Assembly (NCBI GenBank): GCA_905479495.1
Contig: CAJQMR010000001.1
Coordinates: 62,001 to 126,000 of the forward strand
Direction of reading: 5' to 3'
DNA: 64,000 nt
Source of the DNA: an uncultured Anaerolineae bacterium
Lineage (GTDB): Bacteria; Chloroflexota; Anaerolineae; Promineifilales; Promineifilaceae
Under the pieces are notes generated by a model that saw only the letters and a program-made list of their open reading frames with translations, was not told the origin of the DNA and ran no database searches. The position numbers were made by a program, and so were the translations under genes. Positions 47,605 to 56,050 of the stretch are shown piece after piece; within the stretch, counting starts at the first letter, position 1, and the number at the start of each line of letters is the position of its first letter.

Positions 47605-47668
47605 TGCTAGATTGGACCAATTTCAGTCGAGAATAGTGCAAAATCTAGCAGGCAAATTGGTCCAATCT
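47605..47668. repeat. Strong inverted repeat with two mutually exclusive stems
   Basis: AGATTGGACCAATTT (47609-47623) is perfectly inverted at 47654-47668, a 15-bp stem. Within the same element TGCTAGATT (47605-47613) can pair instead with AATCTAGCA (47642-47650). The two stems share bases and cannot coexist. The element lies between the SanA-like gene and gatA on the minus-strand transcript. Confidence 0.75.
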
Positions 47669-47692
47669 TGGTGCCATTTGCGTCATTCTAAT

Positions 47693-48328
47693 CTATTCAA
47701 TTGGGATGGGATCGCCCAGCACGGGTGCGGGCTGCTCACGAATCACATCCCAGAGGGCAACGGCCGTTGCCAACGTTTCTCGCACTTCATACCAGCCAGC
47801 ATCACGGTAAAGCTGCGGATCAGACGCGACGCCTGCGACCTCGATGCCCAATTGCTGGCAGGTGAACAAAGCGCGGGGTAAATGGAAGCGCTGTGTTACC
47901 AAAATCGCCGACTCTAGCTGGAAGATTTCCCGCGCTCGGTAGCAGGTATCGTACGTGCGCCTTCCGGCATAATCGGGCTGAACATCCTCCGCCGCCACGC
48001 CGCGCTCGATGGCGTATTCCATCATCGCTGTTGGTTCGTCGTAATCTTCAAAGCGGTTGTCGCCGCTAACGATGATTTTTTGCACCGTGCCAGCTTTGTA
48101 AAGCTGAACGGCCGTATCCATTCTATCGCGCAAAATTGGGCTAAGACGGCCGTTGCCGTAAATCGCTGCGCCAAAAACAATGGCGACTGTATCTGCTGGC
48201 ACATCTTCAGCCGTGTAAATAGAACGGCCGTACACCCATTGAATCCCTTTCCGCCACACAAATGGTGCCAGCAGCAATGCCAAACCTAGCAAAAAGCCAT
48301 GGAGCAACAGCTTACGCTTTCGCAACAA
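47693..48328 (-). CDS. SanA/YdcF-type DUF218 membrane protein
   Basis: 211 residues, TTG start with AGGA five bases upstream. One N-terminal membrane helix (about 7-27) anchors a DUF218 domain with the family landmarks [40 protein letters not shown] and [12 protein letters not shown]. Relatives act in cell-envelope integrity (SanA, ElyC); the biochemical activity is not settled. The gene is inserted between gatC and gatA on the same strand, 12 bases after gatC. Confidence 0.9.
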   Translation of the reverse strand: MLRKRKLLLHGFLLGLALLLAPFVWRKGIQWVYGRSIYTAEDVPADTVAIVFGAAIYGNGRLSPILRDRMDTAVQLYKAGTVQKIIVSGDNRFEDYDEPTAMMEYAIERGVAAEDVQPDYAGRRTYDTCYRAREIFQLESAILVTQRFHLPRALFTCQQLGIEVAGVASDPQLYRDAGWYEVRETLATAVALWDVIREQPAPVLGDPIPIE

Positions 48329-48340
48329 ACTTGTCCTGAA

Positions 48341-48643
48341 TTAGCTGTCCGACGAATCGTCTAGCACGGCTTGCACCACAAACTGATTCTCTTTTTGCTG
48401 CGGCGCGTTGTGCAGCAGATCTTCCATTGGCAAAGAGGGTTCGGCCACATCAGGCCGCATAATATTTTGTTGGGCAATGGCGTGGGAAGTGGGGGGAATG
48501 TCTGTCAGGTCCAGTTCGTTAAGCCGCTCAGCGTAATCTAAAATGGCGCTGAGCTGCTCCAAATATTGTTGTTTCTCCGCCTCGGTCAGCTCCAAACGGG
48601 CCAGATTAGCGATTTTTTCAACATCGGCGAGAGTTAATGACAT
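48341..48643 (-). CDS. gatC: Asp-tRNA(Asn)/Glu-tRNA(Gln) amidotransferase subunit C
   Basis: 100 residues, the usual GatC size. The N-terminus LTLADVEKIANLARLELTE and the downstream LDLTDIPPTSHA and MRPDV motifs are characteristic. GatC wraps around GatA and GatB to stabilise the complex. AAGGA precedes the ATG. It precedes the SanA-like gene and gatA and follows def with a palindromic element in the gap. Confidence 0.95.
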   Translation of the reverse strand: MSLTLADVEKIANLARLELTEAEKQQYLEQLSAILDYAERLNELDLTDIPPTSHAIAQQNIMRPDVAEPSLPMEDLLHNAPQQKENQFVVQAVLDDSSDS

Positions 48644-48660
48644 GGCACATCCTTCTTGCT

Positions 48661-48688
48661 TGTCACTCCCGCCTACGCGGGAATGACA
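48661..48688. repeat. REP-like palindrome
   Basis: TGTCACTCCCGC (48661-48672) faces GCGGGAATGACA (48677-48688) across a four-base loop with one mismatch. The TCATTCCCGC type of palindrome is widespread in intergenic DNA of many bacteria. It lies between def and gatC in the transcript. Confidence 0.75.
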
Positions 48689-48701
48689 ATTAACTTTTCG
48701 G

Positions 48702-49298
48702 TTATTCGTTGGGTTCGGAAACGGCCGTTTCCTCTACCTCTTCACCGTCTTCAGCCTCTTCTTCCAATTCAGCCTGCCGCATGTTGTAATAGTCCTCATC
48801 ACTCCAGAAATTTTCGCGGTCGGTGAGCTTGTCGATGTAGAGAACGCCATTCAAATGATCAATCTCATGCTGGAAGATGCGGGCGGTCCACCCCTTCAGA
48901 CGCAGCTTAAGCGGCTTGCCCCGGCGGTCTTGCGCACGAACGCGCACGGCATAGGCCCGTTCCACCTCGCCCACATACCCTGGAATCGATAGACAGCCTT
49001 CAATGCCATCAATCACTTCACGTGATTCCCACACAATCCGGGGATTCACAATAACGAACAATTCGCGAGAATCTGGGATGGTTTCGCCATTTTCATCTTC
49101 TTCGGGCAGCGTTTCGATAACAGCCAGCTGCAACGACTGACCAATTTGGGGTGCAGCCAGACCAACACCATTGGCAACGCGCATCGTTTCAATCATATTG
49201 TCGATGAGCGTTTGCAGGTCGGCGTCGAACTTGGTCACTGGCCGCGCCTTTTTGCGCAACACATCATCAGGTAGGGTAACAATCTGTAATTCGGTCAT
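48702..49298 (-). CDS. def: Peptide deformylase
   Basis: 198 residues. The three family motifs are intact: GVGLAAPQIGQ, EGCLSIPG (metal-binding Cys) and QHEIDHLNGVLY (HExxH with two metal-binding His). It removes the N-terminal formyl group from nascent proteins. A Glu-rich extension of about 20 residues at the C-terminus is longer than usual. No clear ribosome site precedes the ATG at 49298. The gene lies upstream of gatC in a translation-related cluster. Confidence 0.96.
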   Translation of the reverse strand: MTELQIVTLPDDVLRKKARPVTKFDADLQTLIDNMIETMRVANGVGLAAPQIGQSLQLAVIETLPEEDENGETIPDSRELFVIVNPRIVWESREVIDGIEGCLSIPGYVGEVERAYAVRVRAQDRRGKPLKLRLKGWTARIFQHEIDHLNGVLYIDKLTDRENFWSDEDYYNMRQAELEEEAEDGEEVEETAVSEPNE

Positions 49299-49455
49299 GA
49301 TGCTTTATTATCTGCGGAATGGGGAAAAGGTTCAACCCGATTTTGTGGCGGGTGACAAGTAGGCAAGTAGGCGGGTGAAAAGTGATAAGTAAAAAGTGAA
49401 AAGTTGCAGGTTGCCGATTTTGACTGGCGCACTAGCAACCGAAAAACCAGAACAG

Positions 49456-51240
49456 TTAAAGCGGTGGCACTTCGCCAGGCGTGCGGTCGGGGATGCGGTC
49501 TTGCTCCACGGTTTGCTTGTACACGTCTAGCAGCAGGGCATACTCTTTATGGCGCGAACCGCGTTGGCGGCGGCGCTGCTCATCAAGCATATTTTCTAGC
49601 TGGGCAAAGATGTCGCTTTGAATCACGCTGGGGTAAGGGATGTTCTCAAAAACAAGATTGCTTTCGGCACCAGCTGTTTCGATTTCTACGTTGCCATAGT
49701 TGAAAATGGTGTGAATGAGGCCGGGGGTGTAGGCGTTAACGTTTTGAATGTTGCTTAGCAGTGCCTGTTTCCGACTTTCGCCAAAGCCAAACGGTTTCCT
49801 ATCAATATCAATAATCAGCCGGTCGGTAAGCTGGAACATATCGTTGCGCCAATCCTCCACCCGCCATATCAACCACAAAATATCAATTGAATACACAAAA
49901 ATAAGCGCGGGCAGCAGCTGCCGCAGAGTGAAATCAAAAAAACGAACAAGAACGAACGTAACCAACAGGCCTAATAAAGCCAAACCGATAGGAATGATCG
50001 ATTCAATAATCAGCACAATGAAATGTTTGCGGTAAATAATGACATCTTCTTCTTCCACTCGCCAAAAATAGCGCCGCTGTAAGCGCCGCCGCAAACCATC
50101 TTGGTGCACTGGCTTCACTGGTGGTAATTCCGTGGCCCGCTCACCAATCGCTTCATATTGTTGTTCTACCGCAAAATGGTTGCTAAACGTTTCTCGCAGC
50201 ATCGACTGCTCTTTGCTAGCATCTAGCGTCTTCACCAGCTTACTCTGCCGGTCCAGCGTCTCTTTTACCTCAATAGGCTTGTCAATATTGTCAAAAAAGA
50301 TCGTGCCAAAAGCCGAAGCAGTGGTAATACGCGCCGTGCCAAAATTAAGCAAATTCGAGATAAACGTTGGCTTGGCAATCTCCACACTTTGCACCTGATC
50401 AATACGAGCCGTTTTTATGTCAACTCGAAATGTGCGCAAATCAAACTCGCGGTGTACCACCCGTTTATTAGTAATGACAAAATAATCGTTAGACCAATCC
50501 AGCGCCTGGAAAAGAACGATAATCAGCAAAACAATGGTGACACCGATTGGTACACTGAAGCGAAAGCGGTAAATGAAACTATCCGCAGGCTGTGAACCAA
50601 AAAACATGAAGAACAAAGTGGGAATGATCAATAACGCTAAAACAGGGAAAAAGATTTGGACCAAAAGATAAAATCGGCTGCGTCTGGCACTATATTCCAC
50701 CAGTTCATCAGGCAAAATACTGATAACCGTATGTCTGCGCTTGGCTTTGGCAAATAGTTTTTGGGCCGCAGCAAAGGCCACAGGCGACAAGCCGCCAACC
50801 ACAACCATTTCTCCATCTACTTCCTCTTCCTCAGGCGCAAGCATAGGCAGGGCTTCTGGATATTGGATAAGGAAGCGAACAAAGTTACTGCCATTGATGA
50901 TGAGCACGACAGCTGGTGTATCCTGATACGATTTTGCTTTTATATTTGCGGGATGAACGTTTGGTTCAAAGAGCCACTCATCACTAAAACAATCACCGAC
51001 CAGGTAGTTTTGGGTATCAACAACGTAGGAGTTATTTTCGATATCATCCTGGCGGGTTTCGGCGTACAAACGGCCGCTTTTCACAATGTACAAACTATCC
51101 GCCACATCCCCCTGAAAGGCCACCATCGCCCCATTTTCATACTGAATTTCATCCGTGATCTTAGCCAGGGCATCAATGTGCTCTTCATCCAGCTCTTGAA
51201 AAAGGGGATGCTCTTGTAAAAACTCAGCCTTTGTGGTCAT
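49456..51240 (-). CDS. Cyclic-nucleotide-binding and double bPH2 membrane protein
   Basis: 594 residues from the ATG complementary to 51238-51240, with AGGAA upstream. The N-terminus is a cNMP-binding (Crp-type) domain (about 10-130: FQELDEEHIDALAKI, GDVADSLYIVKSGRLYAE). Two bacterial PH-like (bPH_2) domains follow, each next to a pair of membrane helices. One contains YFVITNKRVVHREFDLRTF and IDQVQSVEIAKP; the second contains MFQLTDRLIIDIDRKPFG and LLSNIQNVNAYTPG. Both motifs mark the YdbT/DUF304 type. The role is probably at the inner face of the membrane and gated by a ligand, but no reaction can be assigned. The cNMP-bPH2 fusion is uncommon as far as I know. Confidence 0.87.
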   Translation of the reverse strand: MTTKAEFLQEHPLFQELDEEHIDALAKITDEIQYENGAMVAFQGDVADSLYIVKSGRLYAETRQDDIENNSYVVDTQNYLVGDCFSDEWLFEPNVHPANIKAKSYQDTPAVVLIINGSNFVRFLIQYPEALPMLAPEEEEVDGEMVVVGGLSPVAFAAAQKLFAKAKRRHTVISILPDELVEYSARRSRFYLLVQIFFPVLALLIIPTLFFMFFGSQPADSFIYRFRFSVPIGVTIVLLIIVLFQALDWSNDYFVITNKRVVHREFDLRTFRVDIKTARIDQVQSVEIAKPTFISNLLNFGTARITTASAFGTIFFDNIDKPIEVKETLDRQSKLVKTLDASKEQSMLRETFSNHFAVEQQYEAIGERATELPPVKPVHQDGLRRRLQRRYFWRVEEEDVIIYRKHFIVLIIESIIPIGLALLGLLVTFVLVRFFDFTLRQLLPALIFVYSIDILWLIWRVEDWRNDMFQLTDRLIIDIDRKPFGFGESRKQALLSNIQNVNAYTPGLIHTIFNYGNVEIETAGAESNLVFENIPYPSVIQSDIFAQLENMLDEQRRRQRGSRHKEYALLLDVYKQTVEQDRIPDRTPGEVPPL

Positions 51241-51327
51241 ACTTCGTTCCTGCAACAAATATACATAACGTTGGCAGTCATTTTAACATAATCTGGATTG
51301 CGTGGGAAGTCGGGCACCTGCATTTTT

Positions 51328-51403
51328 ATACAAAGGCACAAAGGATGGAAGGAACAAAGAGGAGAAATCCTTTGTTTCTCGGTTTCTTCGTTCCTTCGTA
51401 TTT
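51328..51403. repeat. Intergenic palindromic repeat, copy 2 (first copy at 3991-4065)
   Basis: Begins ATACAAAGG, contains AAGGAACAAAGAGG and ends TTCGTTCCTTCGTAT, so its ends are inverted relative to each other and its core is shared with the copy 47 kb away. It lies between the GH13 gene and the cNMP/bPH2 gene. Confidence 0.6.
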
Positions 51404-51438
51404 AATTTTCTTAGGTGGCATCTGCAAAACAACCTGTC

Positions 51439-52755
51439 TCACAACCAGATTTGGGGGCCAACATCTTCCAGCACGCCGGGGAAGCGCAGGATAACGGCCG
51501 TATCTGGCACGGCCATCTCGCCATCACGCACGGGCACGGCCGTTTCGCTCAACAAATCCACATATTCCCCATCCGGCAGCGGCGTCGGCTGCACATCCAC
51601 CACACCAGAGACGTTGAAGACGCCATACAGCCCCTCGTTTTCCGCCTGCCACAGGGCGGTGATGGCGGGTTCGGGGGTAAGCAGGCTGAGACGGCCGTCT
51701 AGCAACACCGGCTCCTTCTTCAAATGGCACAGCCTGGTCAGGTAAGATTGCAGTTCGTAACCACCCCAACGAATCTTGTCGATGTCAAACAAGTCAGGCG
51801 TGCGCGTCTCTTCAGATTCCTGCCCGGCGTAAATGAGAAATGCGCCCTCATTGAACGCCTGGAACGCGGTCCAGGCCAGCGCCTGTGCCCGGCTGGGTAC
51901 CCGCTGCATGATGCGCCACTGGTCGTGATTTTCTACGCAGCGCATTTTGATCGTGTGCGCCGGATAAATCCCTTTTTGGTACCAGAGGGCGGTGAGATAG
52001 GCGGGAACGGCCGTTGCCTTTTCAACCGCCCGCTCCCACAAAGGCCAAATATCATAATCATAGGATAAATCAAACGCCTCGTGGATTTCCCCATCGGAAT
52101 GAGCTACCAGCCCGCGCTGCCGCCGGTCAATAACAAAGCCAGTGTGCACACTTTCTGCCAACCAGAGCACATCTGGTTTGATGGCCGCCACTTCGCGCCG
52201 GGCACGCTGCCAAAAGGCCAGCGGCACCACGGAAGCCACGTCACAGCGAAAACCATCCACGCCCAGCTTCACCCACATTTTTAGGGCGTCGATCAGGTAA
52301 TCCCACAGCGCCGGGTCATCGTACACCAGGTCGATGATGTCACTCCATTCAGGCACGGTGGTCATGGGACGGCCGTTTTCGTCGCGATGGTACCATTCAG
52401 GATGGCTCTGCACCGTCACGGCATCGTGGGCCGTGTGGTTGTACACCACGTCGATCATCACCTTCAGTCCCAGCGCCTGGGCATACTGCACCAGCAGCTC
52501 AAACTCCCGCTTGGTGCCATATTCTGGGTTCACCTCAAAATAATCCTGAACGGAATACGGGCAGCCCAATTCCCCTTTTTTGTTCAGCTGGCCAATGGGA
52601 TGAATGGGCATAAACCAAACATAGTCCACACCCATTGCTCGGATGCGGGGCAAATCTTTGGTCACGTCAGCAAAGGTGCCGTTTGGCCCATGATTGCGCA
52701 CATAAATTTCATACAAAACCAAGTTTCGCACGTTTTTTGGGGTATCAATAGCCAT
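51439..52755 (-). CDS. GH13 family alpha-amylase-like glycosidase
   Basis: 438 residues from the ATG complementary to 52753-52755. The (beta/alpha)8 barrel has GH13 region I as DVVYNHTAHD, region II as GFRCDVAS (nucleophile Asp172), region III as LAESV (acid/base Glu201) and region IV as VENHD (Asp278). A short C-terminal beta domain follows. There is no signal peptide, so it should act on intracellular alpha-glucans or maltodextrins. The compact size resembles trehalose-synthase or amylase-like Chloroflexota proteins. The nearest GGAG is 14 bases upstream, so the start is fair rather than firm. Confidence 0.9.
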   Translation of the reverse strand: MAIDTPKNVRNLVLYEIYVRNHGPNGTFADVTKDLPRIRAMGVDYVWFMPIHPIGQLNKKGELGCPYSVQDYFEVNPEYGTKREFELLVQYAQALGLKVMIDVVYNHTAHDAVTVQSHPEWYHRDENGRPMTTVPEWSDIIDLVYDDPALWDYLIDALKMWVKLGVDGFRCDVASVVPLAFWQRARREVAAIKPDVLWLAESVHTGFVIDRRQRGLVAHSDGEIHEAFDLSYDYDIWPLWERAVEKATAVPAYLTALWYQKGIYPAHTIKMRCVENHDQWRIMQRVPSRAQALAWTAFQAFNEGAFLIYAGQESEETRTPDLFDIDKIRWGGYELQSYLTRLCHLKKEPVLLDGRLSLLTPEPAITALWQAENEGLYGVFNVSGVVDVQPTPLPDGEYVDLLSETAVPVRDGEMAVPDTAVILRFPGVLEDVGPQIWL

Positions 52756-52775
52756 AAAAAATATAAGCTCCGACC

Positions 52776-52827
52776 GTAGCCGTGGATTCTTTCCGCGCAA
52801 TTTTTCGCAGAAAGAATCTGCGGCTAC
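52776..52827. repeat. Long hairpin-forming intergenic repeat
   Basis: GTAGCCGTGGATTCTTTC (52776-52793) is inverted at 52810-52827 with 16 of 18 positions pairing and a 16-base loop. It begins two bases after the DUF952 stop on the minus-strand transcript and could terminate or stabilise that message; a T-rich stretch follows it only at a distance. Confidence 0.7.
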
Positions 52828-52828
52828 A

Positions 52829-53173
52829 TTATGTTAATTCAGCTGGCAGGGAAAAGGTGCCGTCTGGGTTGGGGGGAAATTCAATAAAGCCGGTGACGGC
52901 GTCCAGATTGAGCGGGCCATAAATGTGGGGAAATTGGTGTCCACTTTCGTAACAATCTTCGTAGACCAGCTTGGCGGTAAGTTTGGCTGGATCAATGGCG
53001 AGCAAGATGAGGTCGGTTTGCCCAACAAACATCTGGTTGGCAGGCAGCAGCACCTGCTCGATGGTTGAGCAATGGATGAAACCTTCGCTCGCCAATGAAT
53101 CAGCGCGGTACTCTCCGGCAGCAACGGCCGTTTGCCATTCTTTTTCTGTGGTGATGTGCAAAATAAGTGTCAT
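52829..53173 (-). CDS. DUF952 family protein
   Basis: 114 residues, the usual length of this small cytoplasmic family. The family hallmarks GFIHCSTIEQV and QFPHIYGPLN are intact. No enzymatic activity is established for the family; its fold is related to ADP-ribose-type ligand binders, but that is not demonstrated here. It lies 24 bases downstream of the GH-like lipoprotein gene. Confidence 0.88.
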   Translation of the reverse strand: MTLILHITTEKEWQTAVAAGEYRADSLASEGFIHCSTIEQVLLPANQMFVGQTDLILLAIDPAKLTAKLVYEDCYESGHQFPHIYGPLNLDAVTGFIEFPPNPDGTFSLPAELT

Positions 53174-53197
53174 GCCCCCATTATGCCCAAGGCTGGC

Positions 53198-54388
53198 TCA
53201 ATCTCCAACGGCCGTTTGCCATTGGGCCGGGTCAATCAGCCAACCTGTGATACGGCCATCCTCATCAATTTCCAGCCAGTTCGTGTGCGCCCACTCCACC
53301 GGATTACCGTCTAGGGCGAAAGGGGTGACGACTACCACGCGTTCATCAGTTAGCCAGGGGGTCCAACCGATTTCCGGGAATTGGGGGAAACGGCCGTTAT
53401 TCCCCCGCAGCGCCAAATCCAGGTAGTCGGTTGCCAGCGCGGCATCAGGATAAGCACCGTCACCATGCCGCCAGCCCGTTTCCGTGATAAACAACGGCAG
53501 TTCCGGCGCGCCCAGCCAATCCAGCAGCCACAGCTCCCATTCGTAGCCATTCACGCCCCGGTTAAAAATATCGTCCGGCGGCGTGGGGAATTCAGGTGCT
53601 GACGCATCATTGATTATGTCAATCTGGAGAATTTGTTCCCAGGGCGGCGCGGCAAATGGCCCCAGCGGGTAAGGATGGCTGGCCCAGCCGTCTAGAACCT
53701 CCAGTACATCTGGCTGGGCAGCGACCATTTCCACTAAAAAGGTGCCGGAATCCATGTACCACAGGCCGTTGGCAAACGGCTGGCTGCCGGTGTGGGGCGT
53801 GTATGGGTCCAGCCCGGCATTGAAGACAAACGCCTGCGGATCGGCTGATTTGAGGGCAACGGCCGTTTCCAGCAAAAAGCGAGCATAGGCCGCTGGATCA
53901 GGACGACCACCCCATTCGTCGCCATGATTTGGCTCGTTGCCCACAATCACAAAATGAGGCTCGCTGGGCCATGCCAGGGCAGCCACAAAGCTGGCATATT
54001 CCTGGGCAACGGTTTGGTAGGAACGGCCGTCTGCATCCAGCGGCGGCGCATTCCACCAACCTGCCTCACGATCAAACGTCGTGGATAGGCGCAAAATGGG
54101 CCTTAGCTCCTGCGCGGCGCACAAATCCATAAACTGCTGCCACTTGGCCACATCCAGATCATCCAGGCGCACCAGCTCGGTGACGGTGCCCCCAGCCCCC
54201 ACAGCCTGCCGTGCGTAGTCCAGATGGGTTTGCCACTCAGAACCGGGCCACTGGAAACGGCCGTCGTCCAACAAAAGATGTACGCCCAGCTTGTTCGGTC
54301 TAAATCGCGCAGCCGGGACTGAATCTGCACACGCAGTCAAGACACAACAGATCAATAAAGTCGCCAGCCAGATCATTTTTCTTGTCAC
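53198..54388 (-). CDS. Lipoprotein with glycoside-hydrolase-like TIM barrel
   Basis: 396 residues with a signal peptide ending LTAC (Cys20), so probably lipid-anchored outside the membrane. The rest reads as a TIM barrel of the clan GH-A style: VGNEPNHG with a candidate acid/base Glu152 and FITETGWRHG with a candidate nucleophile Glu303, at the expected spacing for strands 4 and 7. The substrate and family are not identified. The gene is divergent from the FHA gene, which begins 94 bases away. Confidence 0.8.
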   Translation of the reverse strand: MTRKMIWLATLLICCVLTACADSVPAARFRPNKLGVHLLLDDGRFQWPGSEWQTHLDYARQAVGAGGTVTELVRLDDLDVAKWQQFMDLCAAQELRPILRLSTTFDREAGWWNAPPLDADGRSYQTVAQEYASFVAALAWPSEPHFVIVGNEPNHGDEWGGRPDPAAYARFLLETAVALKSADPQAFVFNAGLDPYTPHTGSQPFANGLWYMDSGTFLVEMVAAQPDVLEVLDGWASHPYPLGPFAAPPWEQILQIDIINDASAPEFPTPPDDIFNRGVNGYEWELWLLDWLGAPELPLFITETGWRHGDGAYPDAALATDYLDLALRGNNGRFPQFPEIGWTPWLTDERVVVVTPFALDGNPVEWAHTNWLEIDEDGRITGWLIDPAQWQTAVGD

Positions 54389-54416
54389 ACGTCCAAGCCT
54401 ACGACAAAAGCTCGCA

Positions 54417-54446
54417 TTGACAAACAGAACCCTTTATTTTTATACT
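54417..54446 (+). promoter_or_regulatory. Probable sigma-70 promoter of the FHA gene
   Basis: A perfect TTGACA (54417-54422) and TATACT (54441-54446) separated by 18 bases, 36 bases before the FHA start codon. Confidence 0.6.
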
Positions 54447-54481
54447 CCGCCATTCTTTTTCAACACGTTCAGGAGTTTATT

Positions 54482-55150
54482 ATGGATGCCAATCCATCTG
54501 CCACACATGCCGCTCGCCTGGTTGTAGAGCAGGGTCCAGAGCCGGAACAGACCTTTGCCCTGGGCCACGCACCGCAAACCATTGGGCGATCCGCCAACAA
54601 CGGCATTGTCATCAACGACGCCGAAATCTCCCGCCGCCATGCCCAAATCACGCCACAGGGAGATGGTTATGTGTTGGAAGATTTGGGCAGCACCAACGGC
54701 AGCTTTGTCAATGGCATCCGCCTAAACCAGCCGATAGCCCTTAAGCACGGCGACACCGTGGCCTTTGGCGACACGGTCCGCCTGCGTTACTGGGCAGCAG
54801 GCATGGCCTCTGAAATTGTGCACGCGCCCGCTGATGATGTCCCCACCCCAGCACTGCCTCCAGAGCCAGTGCCCGTCTATGCCCAGTCAGATAACTACCC
54901 CGAACCTACCCCGGCTGCTCCCCCTCCGGCTTTAGATGAGTTCGACCTGCCGGAAACGGCCGCATCTCCCTCCCGCAACCGCATTCTCATTGGCTGTGGC
55001 TGTTTGCTATTGCTGGCGTGTGTGATCTGTGTGGGCGGTGTGCTCTTCTTGGATAGCTATAACCAGGGCCAATTGCTGTATTGTGGGGGATTACGGCCGT
55101 TTTGGGAAACAGCACTCGGGCCGCTAGGATTTAATCCCATCTGCCCTTAA
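54482..55150 (+). CDS. FHA-domain protein with C-terminal membrane anchor
   Basis: 222 residues. An N-terminal forkhead-associated domain (about 10-105) has the phosphothreonine-binding residues in GRSANN (35-40), SRRHA (50-54) and GSTNGSFVNG. A Pro-rich linker and one strongly hydrophobic helix (about 168-192) follow, then a short tail with two cysteines. The FHA domain therefore sits in the cytoplasm beside the membrane and should bind phosphorylated partners. No Ser/Thr kinase gene is in the window, so its partner is elsewhere. Confidence 0.92.
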   Translation: MDANPSATHAARLVVEQGPEPEQTFALGHAPQTIGRSANNGIVINDAEISRRHAQITPQGDGYVLEDLGSTNGSFVNGIRLNQPIALKHGDTVAFGDTVRLRYWAAGMASEIVHAPADDVPTPALPPEPVPVYAQSDNYPEPTPAAPPPALDEFDLPETAASPSRNRILIGCGCLLLLACVICVGGVLFLDSYNQGQLLYCGGLRPFWETALGPLGFNPICP

Positions 55151-55230
55151 ATGGTTTGTGACTCTATCCTAAATCCCGTGTCTAAAGATACAGCCGGATA
55201 ATTCTAATCACTGTCCAGGAGGTATCTAAA

Positions 55231-55476
55231 ATGCAAGACTTGGTAGATTTTGTATCTGAAAAAACAAGACTCCCTTTCCCCATGGCTCAAAGTGCCACAT
55301 CGGCGGCATTAGATTATTTAACGCCTCACTTTCCTCCTCTGCTCAAAAGCAGCATTGAAGTTTTGCTTCAATATCCCAATCTAAGCGAAGCTGAAAAGGA
55401 TTTACTGATTGCCAGCCGGGTTTTATTCCCTACGGACAGTTCCCCCAAAAACACGCCACCCCAATTTAATGATTAG
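55231..55476 (+). CDS. Small conserved-looking protein, 81 residues
   Basis: Starts MQDLVDFVSEKTRLPFPMAQ and is helical, with no membrane segment. The pattern of a short helix, a 'Lxxxxxxxxxxxxxxxfl' pair and a hydrophobic patch recalls DUF2267-like proteins, but I am not sure of that. AGGAGG at ideal spacing precedes the ATG, and a strong terminator follows, so it is almost certainly expressed. Confidence 0.8.
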   Translation: MQDLVDFVSEKTRLPFPMAQSATSAALDYLTPHFPPLLKSSIEVLLQYPNLSEAEKDLLIASRVLFPTDSSPKNTPPQFND

Positions 55477-55505
55477 CGCGCCTCTTTGGTTATACCTAAC
55501 ATAAC

Positions 55506-55540
55506 AAAAGCCAGTCACCTGTTTGAGTGACTGGCTTTTT
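55506..55540. terminator. Bidirectional intrinsic terminator
   Basis: AAAAGCCAGTCAC (55506-55518) and GTGACTGGCTTTT (55527-55539) form a perfect 13-bp stem with A and T tracts on both sides. It separates the convergent 81-residue gene and the LysM gene. Confidence 0.92.
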
Positions 55541-55574
55541 GATTCTGCCTTGTCCAGCTCGAGATTGACGCTGG

Positions 55575-55907
55575 TTAATCTTCCAATTCAGGAATTTGCA
55601 AGACTTGCCCCACGCGAATCATTGAGGGATTATCGCCAATCACTTCTTTGTTAGCTTCGTAAATCGCCATCCAATTCTCACGACTGCCGGAGCCATAATA
55701 TTTTGCAGCCAGCCCACTCAACGTATCACCGCTTACCACGGTGTGCTCTGTCTTAACAGCCGCTTCCTTCTTTGCTGCCAGGCGGGCTTTTTGGGCTTTT
55801 GTCCGCTTCACTGCCGCCGACAAATGCGCGGCTTTTTCTTTAGGCTTGTCAGCGTCACTCTTTTTACCACTCCCTGTTTGACGATCAAATGCTTCTTTTT
55901 CGGACAT
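55575..55907 (-). CDS. LysM-domain protein
   Basis: 110 residues. A Lys/Ala-rich N-terminal half (about 1-52) is followed by one LysM domain (HTVVSGDTLSGLAAKYYGSG to GQVLQIPEL). No signal peptide or membrane helix is visible, so the basic N-terminus may act in the cytoplasm, as in LysM/BON-type proteins, rather than in the wall. A long palindromic element lies just upstream. Confidence 0.87.
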   Translation of the reverse strand: MSEKEAFDRQTGSGKKSDADKPKEKAAHLSAAVKRTKAQKARLAAKKEAAVKTEHTVVSGDTLSGLAAKYYGSGSRENWMAIYEANKEVIGDNPSMIRVGQVLQIPELED

Positions 55908-55924
55908 CTTTTACTCCTTAGTCT

Positions 55925-56038
55925 AAGTACAAACAAATATAAGATGAGGAGTGAGCATTCTCAAATGCGAACGGGTTCAGCCAGGACGCATCTGAGGATG
56001 CTTTCTCCTCACCCGACAAAACAAATTTGTTTGTACTT
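55925..56038. repeat. 114-base near-perfect palindrome with 14-bp terminal inverted repeats
   Basis: AAGTACAAACAAAT (55925-55938) is perfectly inverted at 56025-56038. Inside, GATGAGGAG, TGAGCATTCTCAAATGCG and their near-inverted partners continue the pairing with about four mismatches, so nearly the whole element folds into one hairpin. It carries no gene. Size and structure fit a MITE-like element or a structured RNA. Confidence 0.75.
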
Positions 56039-56050
56039 TGTTAAGATAAA

